A stretch of DNA of 64,000 nucleotides, taken from contig NZ_CANLGU010000004.1 in the NCBI RefSeq assembly GCF_947490405.1, forward strand, positions 248,001 through 312,000, read 5' to 3'. The notes under the pieces were generated by a model that was given only the letters and a program-made list of their open reading frames with translations, had not been told where the DNA came from and did no database searches. Positions 1-9,238 of the stretch are shown here, one piece after another (the stretch's first letter is position 1; the number at the start of each line of letters is the position of its first letter). Position numbers and translations under genes: made by a program. The DNA comes from an uncultured Algibacter sp. (GTDB lineage Bacteria; Bacteroidota; Bacteroidia; Flavobacteriales; Flavobacteriaceae).

Positions 1-2147
1 TTTTTCAGGATGGAAAAATTCAGAGTTATAATTTATCAGCTTCAGGTAAGAGTGGGAAAACCAAATGGTTTGCCTCTGGTGGATACTTTAGTCAAGAAGG
101 TTTAATAATAGGTTCAGACTTTGAGCGTTTTACCGCCAAAATTAATTTAGAAACAGAGTTTAGTGATAAAGTAAGATTTGGAATAAACCTTACTCCAAGT
201 GTTTCAAATCAGAATTCGGTAGTAGAAGGTTGGACGGATAGCCCAATGCAACAGGCTATATTAATGGAACCGTTCTTTACGCCTTATAATGATGAAGGGA
301 ACTTAAATATTAGTCAGCAAATCAGATGGCATAATAATGGTGGTACCGATGGAGCTCTTGTAGAGAATCCAGTTGCTATTGCTTTACAAAGAACAGATGA
401 AAAAAATAAATTTAGACTTTTTGGAAGCACATTTTTAGAAGTTGATATAATCGAAGGATTAACTTTTAAAACCCTATTAGGAGGAGATTTTGATTATTCA
501 TTTAGAGAGGAGTTTAGACCTTCAACTATTGGTAGATATAGAAGAGATGTAGTAGCTTCTGTTCCATCTGCAGGTGAGAGAACAAGAGTTAGAAAAAACT
601 GGATTACAGAAAATACATTAACATATACTAAAGTATTTGATAATCATAATTTCAATTTACTAGGAGGTTATTCATACCAAAAAGAGTTATTTGAAGAAAC
701 TGAGGTCGATGCTCCTGTTTTAGATAGTAATGAAATTACCAATATCGCTGGAACGGCAACAACTACGACTGATAAAAATATTTCGGAATGGATTCTTATA
801 TCTTACTTTGGTCGATTACAATATGATTATGATTCTAAATATCTGTTTAGTGCATCTATAAGAAGAGATGGGTCTTCTAGATTTGGTGCAAATACCAAAT
901 TTGGAGTCTTTCCTTCACTTTCAGGTGGATGGGTAGTAAGTAAAGAAGATTTTTTCCCTGAAGATAGCTTTTTAACTAATTTAAAGTTTAGATACAGTTG
1001 GGGTAAAACAGGAAATAACCAAATAGGAAATTACGGTTCTATTGCTGTTTTAAGACAATTAAACGGAATTTTAGATGATAGCTTTGTAAGTGGGCAAAGA
1101 CCTAGTACAGCACCTAACGCAGACCTTTCTTGGGAAACGTCAATAACAAATAATTTTGGGGCAGATATCGGGTTATTTGACAACAAACTTAATTTAAGTG
1201 CAGATTATTTTATTGCAAAAACCGAAGACATGCTATTGAATGTGCCAGTACCTTTACAGTCTGGTTTTAGTACTTCATTACAAAATATTGGTAGTATGGA
1301 AAACAAAGGACTTGAATTGATACTATCTACATCAAACATCAATTTAGGAAAGGTAAAATGGAACTCAAGTTTTAACTTTTCTAAAGTAGAAAATAAAGTT
1401 ACTTCGCTGGCTTCTGGTCAAGATCAGATTATAGCAGGAGGAACTAATATAACAAGGGTTGGTCATCCTATAGGTGATTTTTATGGTTTTGTGGTTGATG
1501 GTATTTATAAATCGCAATCAGAAATAGATACTTCTCCGCAAAGTGGTACCACGGTAAAAGTGGGAGATTGGCGAATTGTAGATGTCGACAATAATGGTTT
1601 TATAGATGACAATGATAGGACTGTAATAGGGTCTGCTTTACCAGATTTCACATATGGATTCAATAACCGTTTTGCTTACAAAAACTTCGATCTAAATATA
1701 TTTATTGATGGTGTAGAAGGTAATAAGGTGTTGTCGCGTACCGTTCGAAATGCTACTAATGGTCAAGGGTTCTCAAACCAATTAGAATGGTATTTTGAAA
1801 ACAGATGGCATCCTCAAAATAATCCAAACGGAACATTAGCAAGACCTGATTACACGCAGTCAAGTGAACGTGGAAGAGCTAATGTCTCATCGGCATTCTT
1901 GCAAGATGGCTCTTTTTTAAGAATAAGGAACATAACATTAGGGTATAATTTACCAGAGTCTGTTACTTCAAAAATAGGATTGCAAAGAATGAGATTATAT
2001 GCTACAGCAAAGAATCCATTTATATTCACAGATTTTAAAGGATTTAATCCAGAACAATCTAGGTCTAATCCTTTAGACCCTAGTGATACAGAAGGTAGTT
2101 ATCCTCAAAATAAATCGTTTGTTTTAGGATTAAATGTTTCATTTTAA
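1..2147 (+). CDS. SusC/RagA-family TonB-dependent outer membrane transporter, 5' partial
   Basis: Outer membrane beta-barrel that imports an oligomeric nutrient together with its SusD partner, powered by TonB. The frame is open from base 3, so the start codon, signal peptide, plug and early barrel lie outside the window; about 714 codons are visible. The visible part has alternating beta-strand character, aromatic-rich strands, RDGSSRFG- and SWGKTGNNQIGNYG-type strands typical of SusC C-terminal barrels, and a C-terminus ending in phenylalanine (NVSF) as outer membrane barrels usually do. SusD starts 12 bp downstream. The family is clear; the substrate is inferred only from the neighbours (phosphodiesterases, organophosphate transporter, galactose genes). 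Confidence 0.95.
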   Translation, partial: FQDGKIQSYNLSASGKSGKTKWFASGGYFSQEGLIIGSDFERFTAKINLETEFSDKVRFGINLTPSVSNQNSVVEGWTDSPMQQAILMEPFFTPYNDEGNLNISQQIRWHNNGGTDGALVENPVAIALQRTDEKNKFRLFGSTFLEVDIIEGLTFKTLLGGDFDYSFREEFRPSTIGRYRRDVVASVPSAGERTRVRKNWITENTLTYTKVFDNHNFNLLGGYSYQKELFEETEVDAPVLDSNEITNIAGTATTTTDKNISEWILISYFGRLQYDYDSKYLFSASIRRDGSSRFGANTKFGVFPSLSGGWVVSKEDFFPEDSFLTNLKFRYSWGKTGNNQIGNYGSIAVLRQLNGILDDSFVSGQRPSTAPNADLSWETSITNNFGADIGLFDNKLNLSADYFIAKTEDMLLNVPVPLQSGFSTSLQNIGSMENKGLELILSTSNINLGKVKWNSSFNFSKVENKVTSLASGQDQIIAGGTNITRVGHPIGDFYGFVVDGIYKSQSEIDTSPQSGTTVKVGDWRIVDVDNNGFIDDNDRTVIGSALPDFTYGFNNRFAYKNFDLNIFIDGVEGNKVLSRTVRNATNGQGFSNQLEWYFENRWHPQNNPNGTLARPDYTQSSERGRANVSSAFLQDGSFLRIRNITLGYNLPESVTSKIGLQRMRLYATAKNPFIFTDFKGFNPEQSRSNPLDPSDTEGSYPQNKSFVLGLNVSF

Positions 2148-2159
2148 AAAAAAAGGACA

Positions 2160-3578
2160 ATGAAAATACTTAAATATATATTCTTTAGTGTTACAATGAT
2201 GCTCATGAATGCATCTTGCGAAGACGACCTTAATGTAGCACCTGAGGATCAAAACACTTCAGCTGGGTTTTACAGAAATGCAGCAGATTTAGAAGCAGCT
2301 GTTAATGCCATGTACGGTGCGTTACAACGAGATGGCCTTTATGGTTATAATTATCACATTTTATTAGAAACACGTTCTGACAATACGTTTGAGGAAGAGC
2401 CTTCAAATTCAGGTGGTTATGGTGATATGGATTTGTTTAATAGGGTTACAACAAATCCAGTTATTACTTCAACATGGAGTGATTCTTATATTGCTATTCA
2501 AACGGCTAATATCGTATTAAATAGAATTGATGCTATAACCGATATGGACCAAGCAACAAAAGCAACAAGAAAAGGCGAAGCTAGGTTTATACGTGCGTTG
2601 ATTTATTATAACCTTGTAAATCTATATGGAGATGTACCTTTGGTAACCCAAGAAACAACAAACCCTACTGACTTTTTTGGACAAGGAAGAACATCTAAAG
2701 CCGAAGTATTTGCTCAAATAATAACAGATTTATCTGAAGCACAAAATGAATTGCCCGAGTTGAATGATACTGGTAGGGCAACTAAAGGAGCTGCTAATGC
2801 TTTGCTGGGTAAAGTGTATTTAACCAATGGTAATCCGCAAGCAGCAGAAACAGCATTAAGAGCAGTAACCGGTTATACTCTTTTAAATAATTATGCAGAT
2901 AATTTTGGAGTGAATAATGAAAATGGATCTGAATCTATTTTTGAGATTCAATTCAAGTCTGATGTAAACGGAAACTCTGAAGGTAGCAAATTCGCCACAA
3001 GATTTTCTTCTCAAGCTAACCCAGGATCTCGCGGTAACAATATTATTACTACGGATTTAGCGAGTTCTTTTGAAGCGGGCGACTTAAGAAGGGATGAAAT
3101 AGTTCCCGATGCCAGTACCCCAACTGTTTTTATTTCAACTAAATATATTGATGTTGATCAGCCTGTAGTGGATGATGGAGATAACAATGTTATAGTACTG
3201 AGGTATGCCGATGTATTATTGATGTTGGCAGAGGCTTTGAATGCCCAAGGGTATGTAGCCGATGGTGAAGCATTTGACTTGTTAAACCAAATAAGGACAA
3301 GAGCAGGTTTGGCAAGTTTAACATCAGCTACTGTTACAAATCAAACAGAGTTTATTACAGCTTTGTTAGAAGAGAGAAGGCATGAGCTTTTTCATGAACC
3401 GCATCGTTGGTTAGATATTAAAAGGTTAGGAGACCCTATTAGCATCATGAATACTCATTTTGATGGTATGCCATCTACAGCCAACATCACTATAGATCAA
3501 GATGACCTTTTGCTTCCAATTCCGCAGGCACAAATTGATTCGGACCCTGATAGTATGTCGCAAAATCCGGGATACTAG
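2160..3578 (+). CDS. SusD/RagB-family nutrient-binding outer membrane lipoprotein
   Basis: Surface lipoprotein that caps the SusC barrel and binds the ligand. The signal peptide ends in a lipobox (NASC) with the lipidated Cys at residue 20, followed by E-D-D, which fits the acidic lipoprotein surface-export signal of Bacteroidota. The body has the helical TPR-like SusD fold signatures: AAVNAMYGAL near the N-terminus, the GEARFIRALIYYNLVNLYGD helix, RYADVLLMLAEALN, and the HELFHEPHRWLDIKR block. It ends with the typical IPQAQIDSDP...QNPGY tail. Its 472 residues are normal for the family. It lies 12 bp after susC and 19 bp before the next gene, so co-transcription is likely. Confidence 0.95.
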   Translation: MKILKYIFFSVTMMLMNASCEDDLNVAPEDQNTSAGFYRNAADLEAAVNAMYGALQRDGLYGYNYHILLETRSDNTFEEEPSNSGGYGDMDLFNRVTTNPVITSTWSDSYIAIQTANIVLNRIDAITDMDQATKATRKGEARFIRALIYYNLVNLYGDVPLVTQETTNPTDFFGQGRTSKAEVFAQIITDLSEAQNELPELNDTGRATKGAANALLGKVYLTNGNPQAAETALRAVTGYTLLNNYADNFGVNNENGSESIFEIQFKSDVNGNSEGSKFATRFSSQANPGSRGNNIITTDLASSFEAGDLRRDEIVPDASTPTVFISTKYIDVDQPVVDDGDNNVIVLRYADVLLMLAEALNAQGYVADGEAFDLLNQIRTRAGLASLTSATVTNQTEFITALLEERRHELFHEPHRWLDIKRLGDPISIMNTHFDGMPSTANITIDQDDLLLPIPQAQIDSDPDSMSQNPGY

Positions 3579-3597
3579 AACAATATAAAAAGGATAG

Positions 3598-4707
3598 ATG
3601 AAAAAGTTTGTATTCTTAATAGCAGGGTGTTTGATATTATTAACGGTGTTTCAATCTTGTAGTACCGATGACACAAGTACGCAAAAACTAACGGCATCAT
3701 TTTCGTTTCAGCCTGCCGAAGTGCAGATTGGTATACCCGTTAATTTTACAAGTAACTCTATTGGGATTGATGAAAATACAGTGTATGCATGGGATTTTGG
3801 GGATGGAAATACTTCTAGCTCCAAAACCCCATCCCATGCATACACTGAAATTGGGGGAGGAACCTATGAGGTAACATTGACGTTACAAAACGGCAATAAT
3901 ACTTCAGTGGTTTCACAAGATGTTAAGGTATATTATAGTAACGATATTAGTGGAAGAAAAGACCTAATAAATAAATTGAGTGACGATGAAATACTCATTT
4001 GTGCGCATAGAGGAAGCCATAATGTACATCCTGAAAATTCTGTAGCCTCAATCAATGAAGCCATTACCAATTCTATCACTATGATTGAAATTGATGTTAG
4101 AACATCAAAAGATGGTGAGTTGGTGTTAATGCATGATAAAACTATAGACAGAACAACTAATGGTTCAGGTAATGTTTCAGATTTTACACTTCAGGAGTTA
4201 AAAGAATTCAAACTTTACGATAGTAATGGTGTTTTAACAAACGAAAGAATTCCAACTTTAAAAGAAGTTTTGGCAATATCTAGAGGAAAGCTTTATATAG
4301 ATCTAGACATTCATAACAAGGCACCTTTTGAAAAAGTCTATGCCGATATAAAACAATACGGCATGGTAAAACAAGTGTTGTTTTATTCTAAAGATGTTGC
4401 GGTTATCAACAGCATAATAAGTAAGGATGTCAATGCGCTTGCGATGCCTAACATTAGCAGCGAGTCAGATTTTAACGCCTATAAAGATACGGGTGTTAAA
4501 GTAGTGCATTATACTGATGCTTCTTTTAATCAAAATCTAGTTGATAAAGCAAAAAGAGAGGGCTGGTATATTCTGAAAAATGCTTATGTAAACACCAGTA
4601 CTGGTCCAGAAGATGATAACTATAATCACATTAGCAAAATTGTCAATCTAAAGGGAAATATTATACAAACCGATTATCCGGTTTTGGTAAAACAATATAT
4701 TAATTAA
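3598..4707 (+). CDS. PKD-domain glycerophosphodiester phosphodiesterase lipoprotein
   Basis: Predicted to hydrolyse glycerophosphodiesters to sn-glycerol-3-phosphate and an alcohol. Lipobox FQSC puts the lipidated Cys at residue 21, followed by S-T-D-D, suggesting a surface-exposed lipoprotein. Residues about 33-115 form a PKD domain (WDFGDGN core and HAY strand). The catalytic GDPD barrel follows: H137-R138-G139 in the AHRGS box, HPENS, the metal-binding IEIDVR box, and HDKTIDRTTNG containing the second catalytic His. It ends with IIQTDYP, the usual last strand. A second GDPD lipoprotein without a PKD domain lies at 8165-9109. Fusion to PKD suggests binding to a protein or glycan surface. 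Confidence 0.92.
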   Translation: MKKFVFLIAGCLILLTVFQSCSTDDTSTQKLTASFSFQPAEVQIGIPVNFTSNSIGIDENTVYAWDFGDGNTSSSKTPSHAYTEIGGGTYEVTLTLQNGNNTSVVSQDVKVYYSNDISGRKDLINKLSDDEILICAHRGSHNVHPENSVASINEAITNSITMIEIDVRTSKDGELVLMHDKTIDRTTNGSGNVSDFTLQELKEFKLYDSNGVLTNERIPTLKEVLAISRGKLYIDLDIHNKAPFEKVYADIKQYGMVKQVLFYSKDVAVINSIISKDVNALAMPNISSESDFNAYKDTGVKVVHYTDASFNQNLVDKAKREGWYILKNAYVNTSTGPEDDNYNHISKIVNLKGNIIQTDYPVLVKQYIN

Positions 4708-4718
4708 ATAAATTAATC

Positions 4719-6215
4719 ATGAAAAAAATAATAACATTAGCACTTGTTTTTGGTGCATTAACGATATATACATTTACATCTTGTGAAAGTGATGATGTAG
4801 CTGCTGTAGGAAGGGCAGAAACCGTTAAACCAGTAGCAGATTTTTTAGTTACGGCAGAAAAATTTAGAGCAGAAGAAAAAATAGTTTTTACAGACAAGTC
4901 ATCTGATATAGATGGATTTATAACATCTTGGAATTGGGACTTTGGTGACGGCGAAAACTCACAAAAGCAGTCTCCAGAACATTTTTATGCAGATGGAGGT
5001 GAATACGTCATTACATTAACAGTTGTTGACAATACTGGAAGCTCAAGTATTTTAACCTCTAAAACCATTACTTTGGAACAATCATTATCAAGTACACCTC
5101 CAACTGAATTATGGAACTATACCTTGGAAGGTAAATTGAACCATTCATCACCTTCATTATCAGATGACGGCACGTTGTTTATTGGATTTAATCAAGCGAT
5201 TAGAGAAAATCAAGGACCAGATTTTATTGCGATTAAAAATGGCGCCAAAGTTTGGGATCAAGTATTTTTTGAAGGATCTGAAAATAAGTCAGATCAAATA
5301 AGATCGTCCCCCTCAATTTCAGCTGATGGATTTATATATACAGCTAGTTTTTACAGTAGAAAAATATGGCGTCTTAATGCATCAACAGGTGCTATTGAAG
5401 GAGAATACAATACAGATGCTAGAATACGTTACTCTTGTCCTGTTTTTGGAGCTGATGGTACAGTTTATGTTGGTGGTTACAACAAAGCAGGAAAAGGTTT
5501 TTATTCCTTAGATGCATCTTTAAATACTATGAACTGGGTGTTTGAAGCAGGAGAAGACTTTAACTCGACTCCGGCGATAGCATCTGACGGAACTATTTAT
5601 GTAAGCTCAACCAATGATAATGTTTATGCCATCAATCCTGATGGAACAGAAAAATGGCGCGCGGTTTATGGAACTTGGGCAGCAACTGCAATAGCCATAG
5701 GAGAAGACGGAACTGTTTATTTCGCAGGGGAAAATGGTTCTGAAGGCGTGTTAATTGCTTATAATCCAGCAGATGGTACGGAAAAATGGCGTAAGACCTT
5801 ACCAGCTAAAGCTAACCAAGGAGGTCCAGCGATAGCTCCAGATGGAACCATTTATCTTGGTGGCTATGAGGAAAAAATGATTGCTTACAACCCAGATGGT
5901 ACTGAAAAATGGTCTTACACAGCAAATGGAGCAATAGAGACTGTACCAGCCATTGATAATGAAGGTAACCTATATTTTGGAGACCTTGCTGGATTCTTTC
6001 ATGTCATAAGTCCAGATGGAGAAAAACTATATAAAGTTGTGAAGCTCGGGGATGAAATTCATTCATCAGCTGTAATAGGTTCAGATGGCACTATATATGT
6101 AGCTGCAAATGATGGTGATTTTGGAAAAGTTTATGCGTTCCAAACAGAAGCTACAGGATTAGCAAATGGAGGTTGGCCTATGTATGCCAAGGATGCTAAG
6201 CATACGGGTAGGTAA
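4719..6215 (+). CDS. PKD-domain lipoprotein with PQQ-type beta-propeller
   Basis: Secreted lipoprotein of unknown exact role. The lipobox TSC with E-S-D-D after it suggests surface anchoring. A PKD domain (WNWDFGDGE core) occupies roughly residues 40-125. The rest is a PQQ-enzyme-repeat beta-propeller made of repeated SDGTIYV / NPDGTEKW blades, without the residues that mark a real quinoprotein dehydrogenase. It ends in GGWPMYAKDAKHTGR, almost the same as in the next gene, so the two are paralogs. It starts 11 bp after the GDPD gene and probably belongs to the same operon. Ligand binding or scaffolding on the cell surface is an inference. Confidence 0.85.
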   Translation: MKKIITLALVFGALTIYTFTSCESDDVAAVGRAETVKPVADFLVTAEKFRAEEKIVFTDKSSDIDGFITSWNWDFGDGENSQKQSPEHFYADGGEYVITLTVVDNTGSSSILTSKTITLEQSLSSTPPTELWNYTLEGKLNHSSPSLSDDGTLFIGFNQAIRENQGPDFIAIKNGAKVWDQVFFEGSENKSDQIRSSPSISADGFIYTASFYSRKIWRLNASTGAIEGEYNTDARIRYSCPVFGADGTVYVGGYNKAGKGFYSLDASLNTMNWVFEAGEDFNSTPAIASDGTIYVSSTNDNVYAINPDGTEKWRAVYGTWAATAIAIGEDGTVYFAGENGSEGVLIAYNPADGTEKWRKTLPAKANQGGPAIAPDGTIYLGGYEEKMIAYNPDGTEKWSYTANGAIETVPAIDNEGNLYFGDLAGFFHVISPDGEKLYKVVKLGDEIHSSAVIGSDGTIYVAANDGDFGKVYAFQTEATGLANGGWPMYAKDAKHTGR

Positions 6216-6248
6216 AGTATTCAAAACCAATTTATTCAATAAATATCG

Positions 6249-6271
6249 GACGGTTCTTTTTAAGAGCCGTC
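6249..6271 (+). terminator. Hairpin between the two propeller genes
   Basis: GACGGTTCT and AGAGCCGTC form a nine-base-pair stem (one G-T pair) around a short T-rich loop. There is no run of T after the stem, so it may act as an attenuator or mRNA-end stabiliser rather than a full terminator. Confidence 0.45.
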
Positions 6272-6301
6272 TAGATAACTAACATTCAAAACTTAAATAT
6301 T

Positions 6302-7780
6302 ATGAAAAAATTTTACACACTATTAGGATTATTTTTATCTATGGCCTCTTACGGTCAATTAGTTGAAAGCTGGTCTTACACATTACCAGATAAAGTTGCT
6401 TATTCAGGTCCAGCTATTGCGGACGATGGTACAATTTACATAGCTTGTGACTATGCCACACGAAATACATTAACTTATGAAACCTCACCAGAAAATGTAT
6501 TTGCCATAAATCCCAACAATACGCTAAAATGGCAAGGACATGTAAATGAAGGTGCTTTACAAGATAAAGTAGATCAAATTATATCAAGTCCCTCAATAAA
6601 TGCAGATGGATCAGTTTATATAAGTGGCCATTATGGAAGGCGCGTACATAGATTTAATGCTGCTACGGGGGATACTTTACGTACTTTTTATATGAACTCT
6701 CGAGTACGTTATTCAGCTCCAGCTTTTGCCTCAAATGGAGAAGTTTATATAATGACTCGTAATAACAATGATAGAGGAGCCCGAAACTTCACTCTTGATT
6801 TGACAACACAAAATTGGATTTTTGAAACAGGAACTGATTTTAATTGTGTACCTGCTATAGCATCTGATGGAACTATTTATGCCATTGCAACTAACGATAA
6901 TATTTATGCAATTAATCCAGATGGTACTCAAAAATGGTCTGCAACATATGGGTCAGGTGGTTATGCCAGTTCAGCAATAGCCCTTGCAGATGATGGCACC
7001 ATTTATGCTTCAGCCAAACTAAATGGGGCAGGTGATGGTGTTTTAAAAGCGTATAACCCAGCAGATGGTACTGAAAAGTGGTCTGTTACCTTTACAGGTG
7101 AAAATGCTGAGAAAGGAGGGCCAGCAGTTGCTGCAGATGGTACTGTGTACTTTGGTAATGCTGGCGGAAAGATGCAAGCATTTAATCCACTAAATGGAAA
7201 TATACTTTGGACTTACACAGCAAGTTCAGCAATTGAAGTTGTACCTGCTATTGATAACCTGGGCAGATTATATTTTGGTGACACTAGTGGAATGTTTTAT
7301 GTGCTTAATAGCGATGGTACAGACGCTTACACGCCTTTAAGTTTAGGAACTAAAATTACATCTCCAGCAGCCATTGATTCAGATGGTACAATTTACGTTG
7401 GTGTTGAAACAGCTTCTGCGGGTAAATTAAGTGCCTTAACTACTTCTGCAACAGGTTTACAAGTAGGAGGCTGGCCTATGTATGGTAAAAATGCAAAACA
7501 CACGTCTAATGTAAACGCCATAACCTTATCAACTAATAAAGTTAATATCGAAGGCTTTAATGTTTACCCTAACCCAGTGACTACAGGTGAGTTTTATGTT
7601 TCAACGGCTTCAAATACAGCTAAAACTATTCAAATTTTTGATATGCTAGGTAAGCAAGTGTATTCAAAAAGTGTTGAAGCAAATGAAGCGATAAAAACAT
7701 CAAATCTAAGAGCTGGAATTTATATTCTGAAGGTAGTAGAGGATAATAAGTTGGCAACAAGTAAATTGGTTATAAAATAA
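6302..7780 (+). CDS. Secreted PQQ-type beta-propeller protein with T9SS sorting domain
   Basis: Paralog of the preceding propeller, exported by the type IX secretion system. It has a Sec signal peptide (cleavage probably after ASYG), then repeated DDGTIY / NPDGTQKW blades forming the propeller and the same GGWPMYGKNAKHTSN ending. A type A T9SS sorting domain follows in the last 75 residues (GFNVYPNP, IQIFDMLGKQV, LRAGIYILKV, KLVIK). The first copy has a lipid anchor and a PKD domain; this one has neither, so the pair may act as one fixed and one released or sugar-anchored version. A strong terminator follows directly. Confidence 0.88.
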   Translation: MKKFYTLLGLFLSMASYGQLVESWSYTLPDKVAYSGPAIADDGTIYIACDYATRNTLTYETSPENVFAINPNNTLKWQGHVNEGALQDKVDQIISSPSINADGSVYISGHYGRRVHRFNAATGDTLRTFYMNSRVRYSAPAFASNGEVYIMTRNNNDRGARNFTLDLTTQNWIFETGTDFNCVPAIASDGTIYAIATNDNIYAINPDGTQKWSATYGSGGYASSAIALADDGTIYASAKLNGAGDGVLKAYNPADGTEKWSVTFTGENAEKGGPAVAADGTVYFGNAGGKMQAFNPLNGNILWTYTASSAIEVVPAIDNLGRLYFGDTSGMFYVLNSDGTDAYTPLSLGTKITSPAAIDSDGTIYVGVETASAGKLSALTTSATGLQVGGWPMYGKNAKHTSNVNAITLSTNKVNIEGFNVYPNPVTTGEFYVSTASNTAKTIQIFDMLGKQVYSKSVEANEAIKTSNLRAGIYILKVVEDNKLATSKLVIK

Positions 7781-7796
7781 TTTTTATTGAAATAAG

Positions 7797-7826
7797 AAAG
7801 CAGGTTTGTTCTGCAAACCTGCTTTT
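7797..7826 (+). terminator. Rho-independent terminator after the propeller operon
   Basis: Perfect stem AAAGCAGGTTTG / CAAACCTGCTTT around a five-base loop, ending in TTTT. It closes the SusC-to-propeller transcription unit. Confidence 0.85.
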
Positions 7827-7840
7827 CAAGTGTATTTTTT

Positions 7841-8147
7841 ATGCGCAAAAATATCTTTCTTCATTTAGCATTATTTACTAGTCTATTATGCTTATCCCAA
7901 TCTGATTTGAATAAGGATTTTGTTATAAATTTTGGGTCTTGCAATAAACAGAATGAGCCTCAACTCCTTTGGGATGATATTATCAACAATGACCCTGATT
8001 TATGGATTTGGCTTGGAGATAATATATATGGAGATACAGATAATATGCAGATTTTAAAAGAAAAATATCAAATCCATATTATCAATAAATGGAGATAATG
8101 GCACAAGATATTGGTCTGAAACACTCCAATATCCAATAGTTAATTAA
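7841..8147 (+). pseudogene. Remnant of a PhoD-like phosphodiesterase/alkaline phosphatase
   Basis: An 85-codon frame (7841-8098) starts with a signal peptide (ending LCLSQS) followed by the N-terminal core of PhoD-like metallophosphatases: NFGSCNKQNEPQLLWDDI and the metal-site segment IWLGDNIYGDTDNMQILKEKY. It then runs into foreign sequence and stops. In the +1 frame directly after, SINGDNGTRYWSETLQYP ends at 8147 and looks like the last beta-strands of such a protein. Intact family members have about 330 residues or more, so roughly 250 central residues appear to be deleted. The reading of the second frame as the original C-terminus is an inference. Confidence 0.65.
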
Positions 8148-8164
8148 ACTAAAATAATAAGCAC

Positions 8165-9109
8165 ATGAAGTTTAAATTTTTTGCAAATACAATATTGATT
8201 TTAATTGTTGTACTAGTTTCATGCAAGGACAATAAACAATCTAAAGTCACCAAAAATGAGGATAGTAAAACAGTTACTTCTATTCAACAAAAAATAGCAA
8301 ATCTAGAAGATTCCAATAACAATCAAATTATTGTTGTATCACATAGAGGAGATTGGCGTAATGCTCCAGAAAATAGTTTGCAAGCCATAAAAAATTGTAT
8401 TGAAATGGGTGTTGACATGGTTGAGATTGATATTAGAGAAACTAAAGATGGAGAGTTGGTTTTAATGCACGACAAAACTATTGATAGAACCACAACGGGG
8501 CAAGGTCTTGTAAAAGAATGGACTTTAGATTCTTTAAGAACATTGAGTCTTATTGATGGTTTAGGTGTTGAAACTCAACATAAAATTCCAACCTTGAGAG
8601 AGGCTCTGAATATGGCTAAAGGAAAAATACTCGTCAACCTTGATAAGAGTTATCATATTTTTGATAAGTGCTACAAGATTATTGAAGAGACTGGAATGCA
8701 AAATCAAGTCGTCATCAAGGGGGCAAAACCATTATCTGATGTTGAAAGAGAATTTGGAGACTATTTAGATAAGGTTCATTTTATGCCAATATTGGGATTG
8801 CCCAATAATATCGCAAATGAAATAGTTGAAGAGTATTTGTCTTCTAGAAACATTCCTGTAGCATTTGAATTTACAGTGAAACATGATAGTATCAAATTCA
8901 TAAAAGAATTTAAAAATATCAGGAGTAGAGGTTCAAGTGTATGGGTCAATGCACTATGGCCACAGCACAATGCAGGTCATGATGATGAAAAGGCAGTTCA
9001 AAACCTTTCAATATATGATTGGTTCATAGATAACAATATTGATATCATTCAAACCGATAGACCTGAATTATTATTGAAGTATTTAAGGAGCAAAGGACTT
9101 CATAACTAA
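8165..9109 (+). CDS. Glycerophosphodiester phosphodiesterase lipoprotein
   Basis: Predicted glycerophosphodiesterase releasing glycerol-3-phosphate. Lipobox LVSC with the Cys at residue 20 followed by K-D-N. Catalytic elements are H60-R61-G62 (SHRGDW), APENS, MVEIDIRETKDGELVLMHDK with the metal-binding E/D pair and second His, and IPTLREAL. The last strand IIQTDRPELLLKYL closes the barrel. At 314 residues it is a single-domain enzyme, unlike the PKD-fused copy at 3598. It lies just upstream of a GlpT-like transporter, which could import its product. Confidence 0.93.
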   Translation: MKFKFFANTILILIVVLVSCKDNKQSKVTKNEDSKTVTSIQQKIANLEDSNNNQIIVVSHRGDWRNAPENSLQAIKNCIEMGVDMVEIDIRETKDGELVLMHDKTIDRTTTGQGLVKEWTLDSLRTLSLIDGLGVETQHKIPTLREALNMAKGKILVNLDKSYHIFDKCYKIIEETGMQNQVVIKGAKPLSDVEREFGDYLDKVHFMPILGLPNNIANEIVEEYLSSRNIPVAFEFTVKHDSIKFIKEFKNIRSRGSSVWVNALWPQHNAGHDDEKAVQNLSIYDWFIDNNIDIIQTDRPELLLKYLRSKGLHN

Positions 9110-9162
9110 GAACTATTAATAGCATGAGTTAGTCTTAATTTAGTTTAGTTGAAAGTGAAATG

Positions 9163-9187
9163 GCGCAGTTGTATTGCTGCGCTTTTT
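9163..9187 (+). terminator. Rho-independent terminator after the second GDPD gene
   Basis: GCGCAG / CTGCGC stem with an eight-base loop followed by TTTTT, 54 bp after the GDPD stop codon. Confidence 0.75.
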
Positions 9188-9238
9188 CTAAATAATATCC
9201 TTTCAGAAAATCTCATCTAAAAATCTAAAAATTTAATT

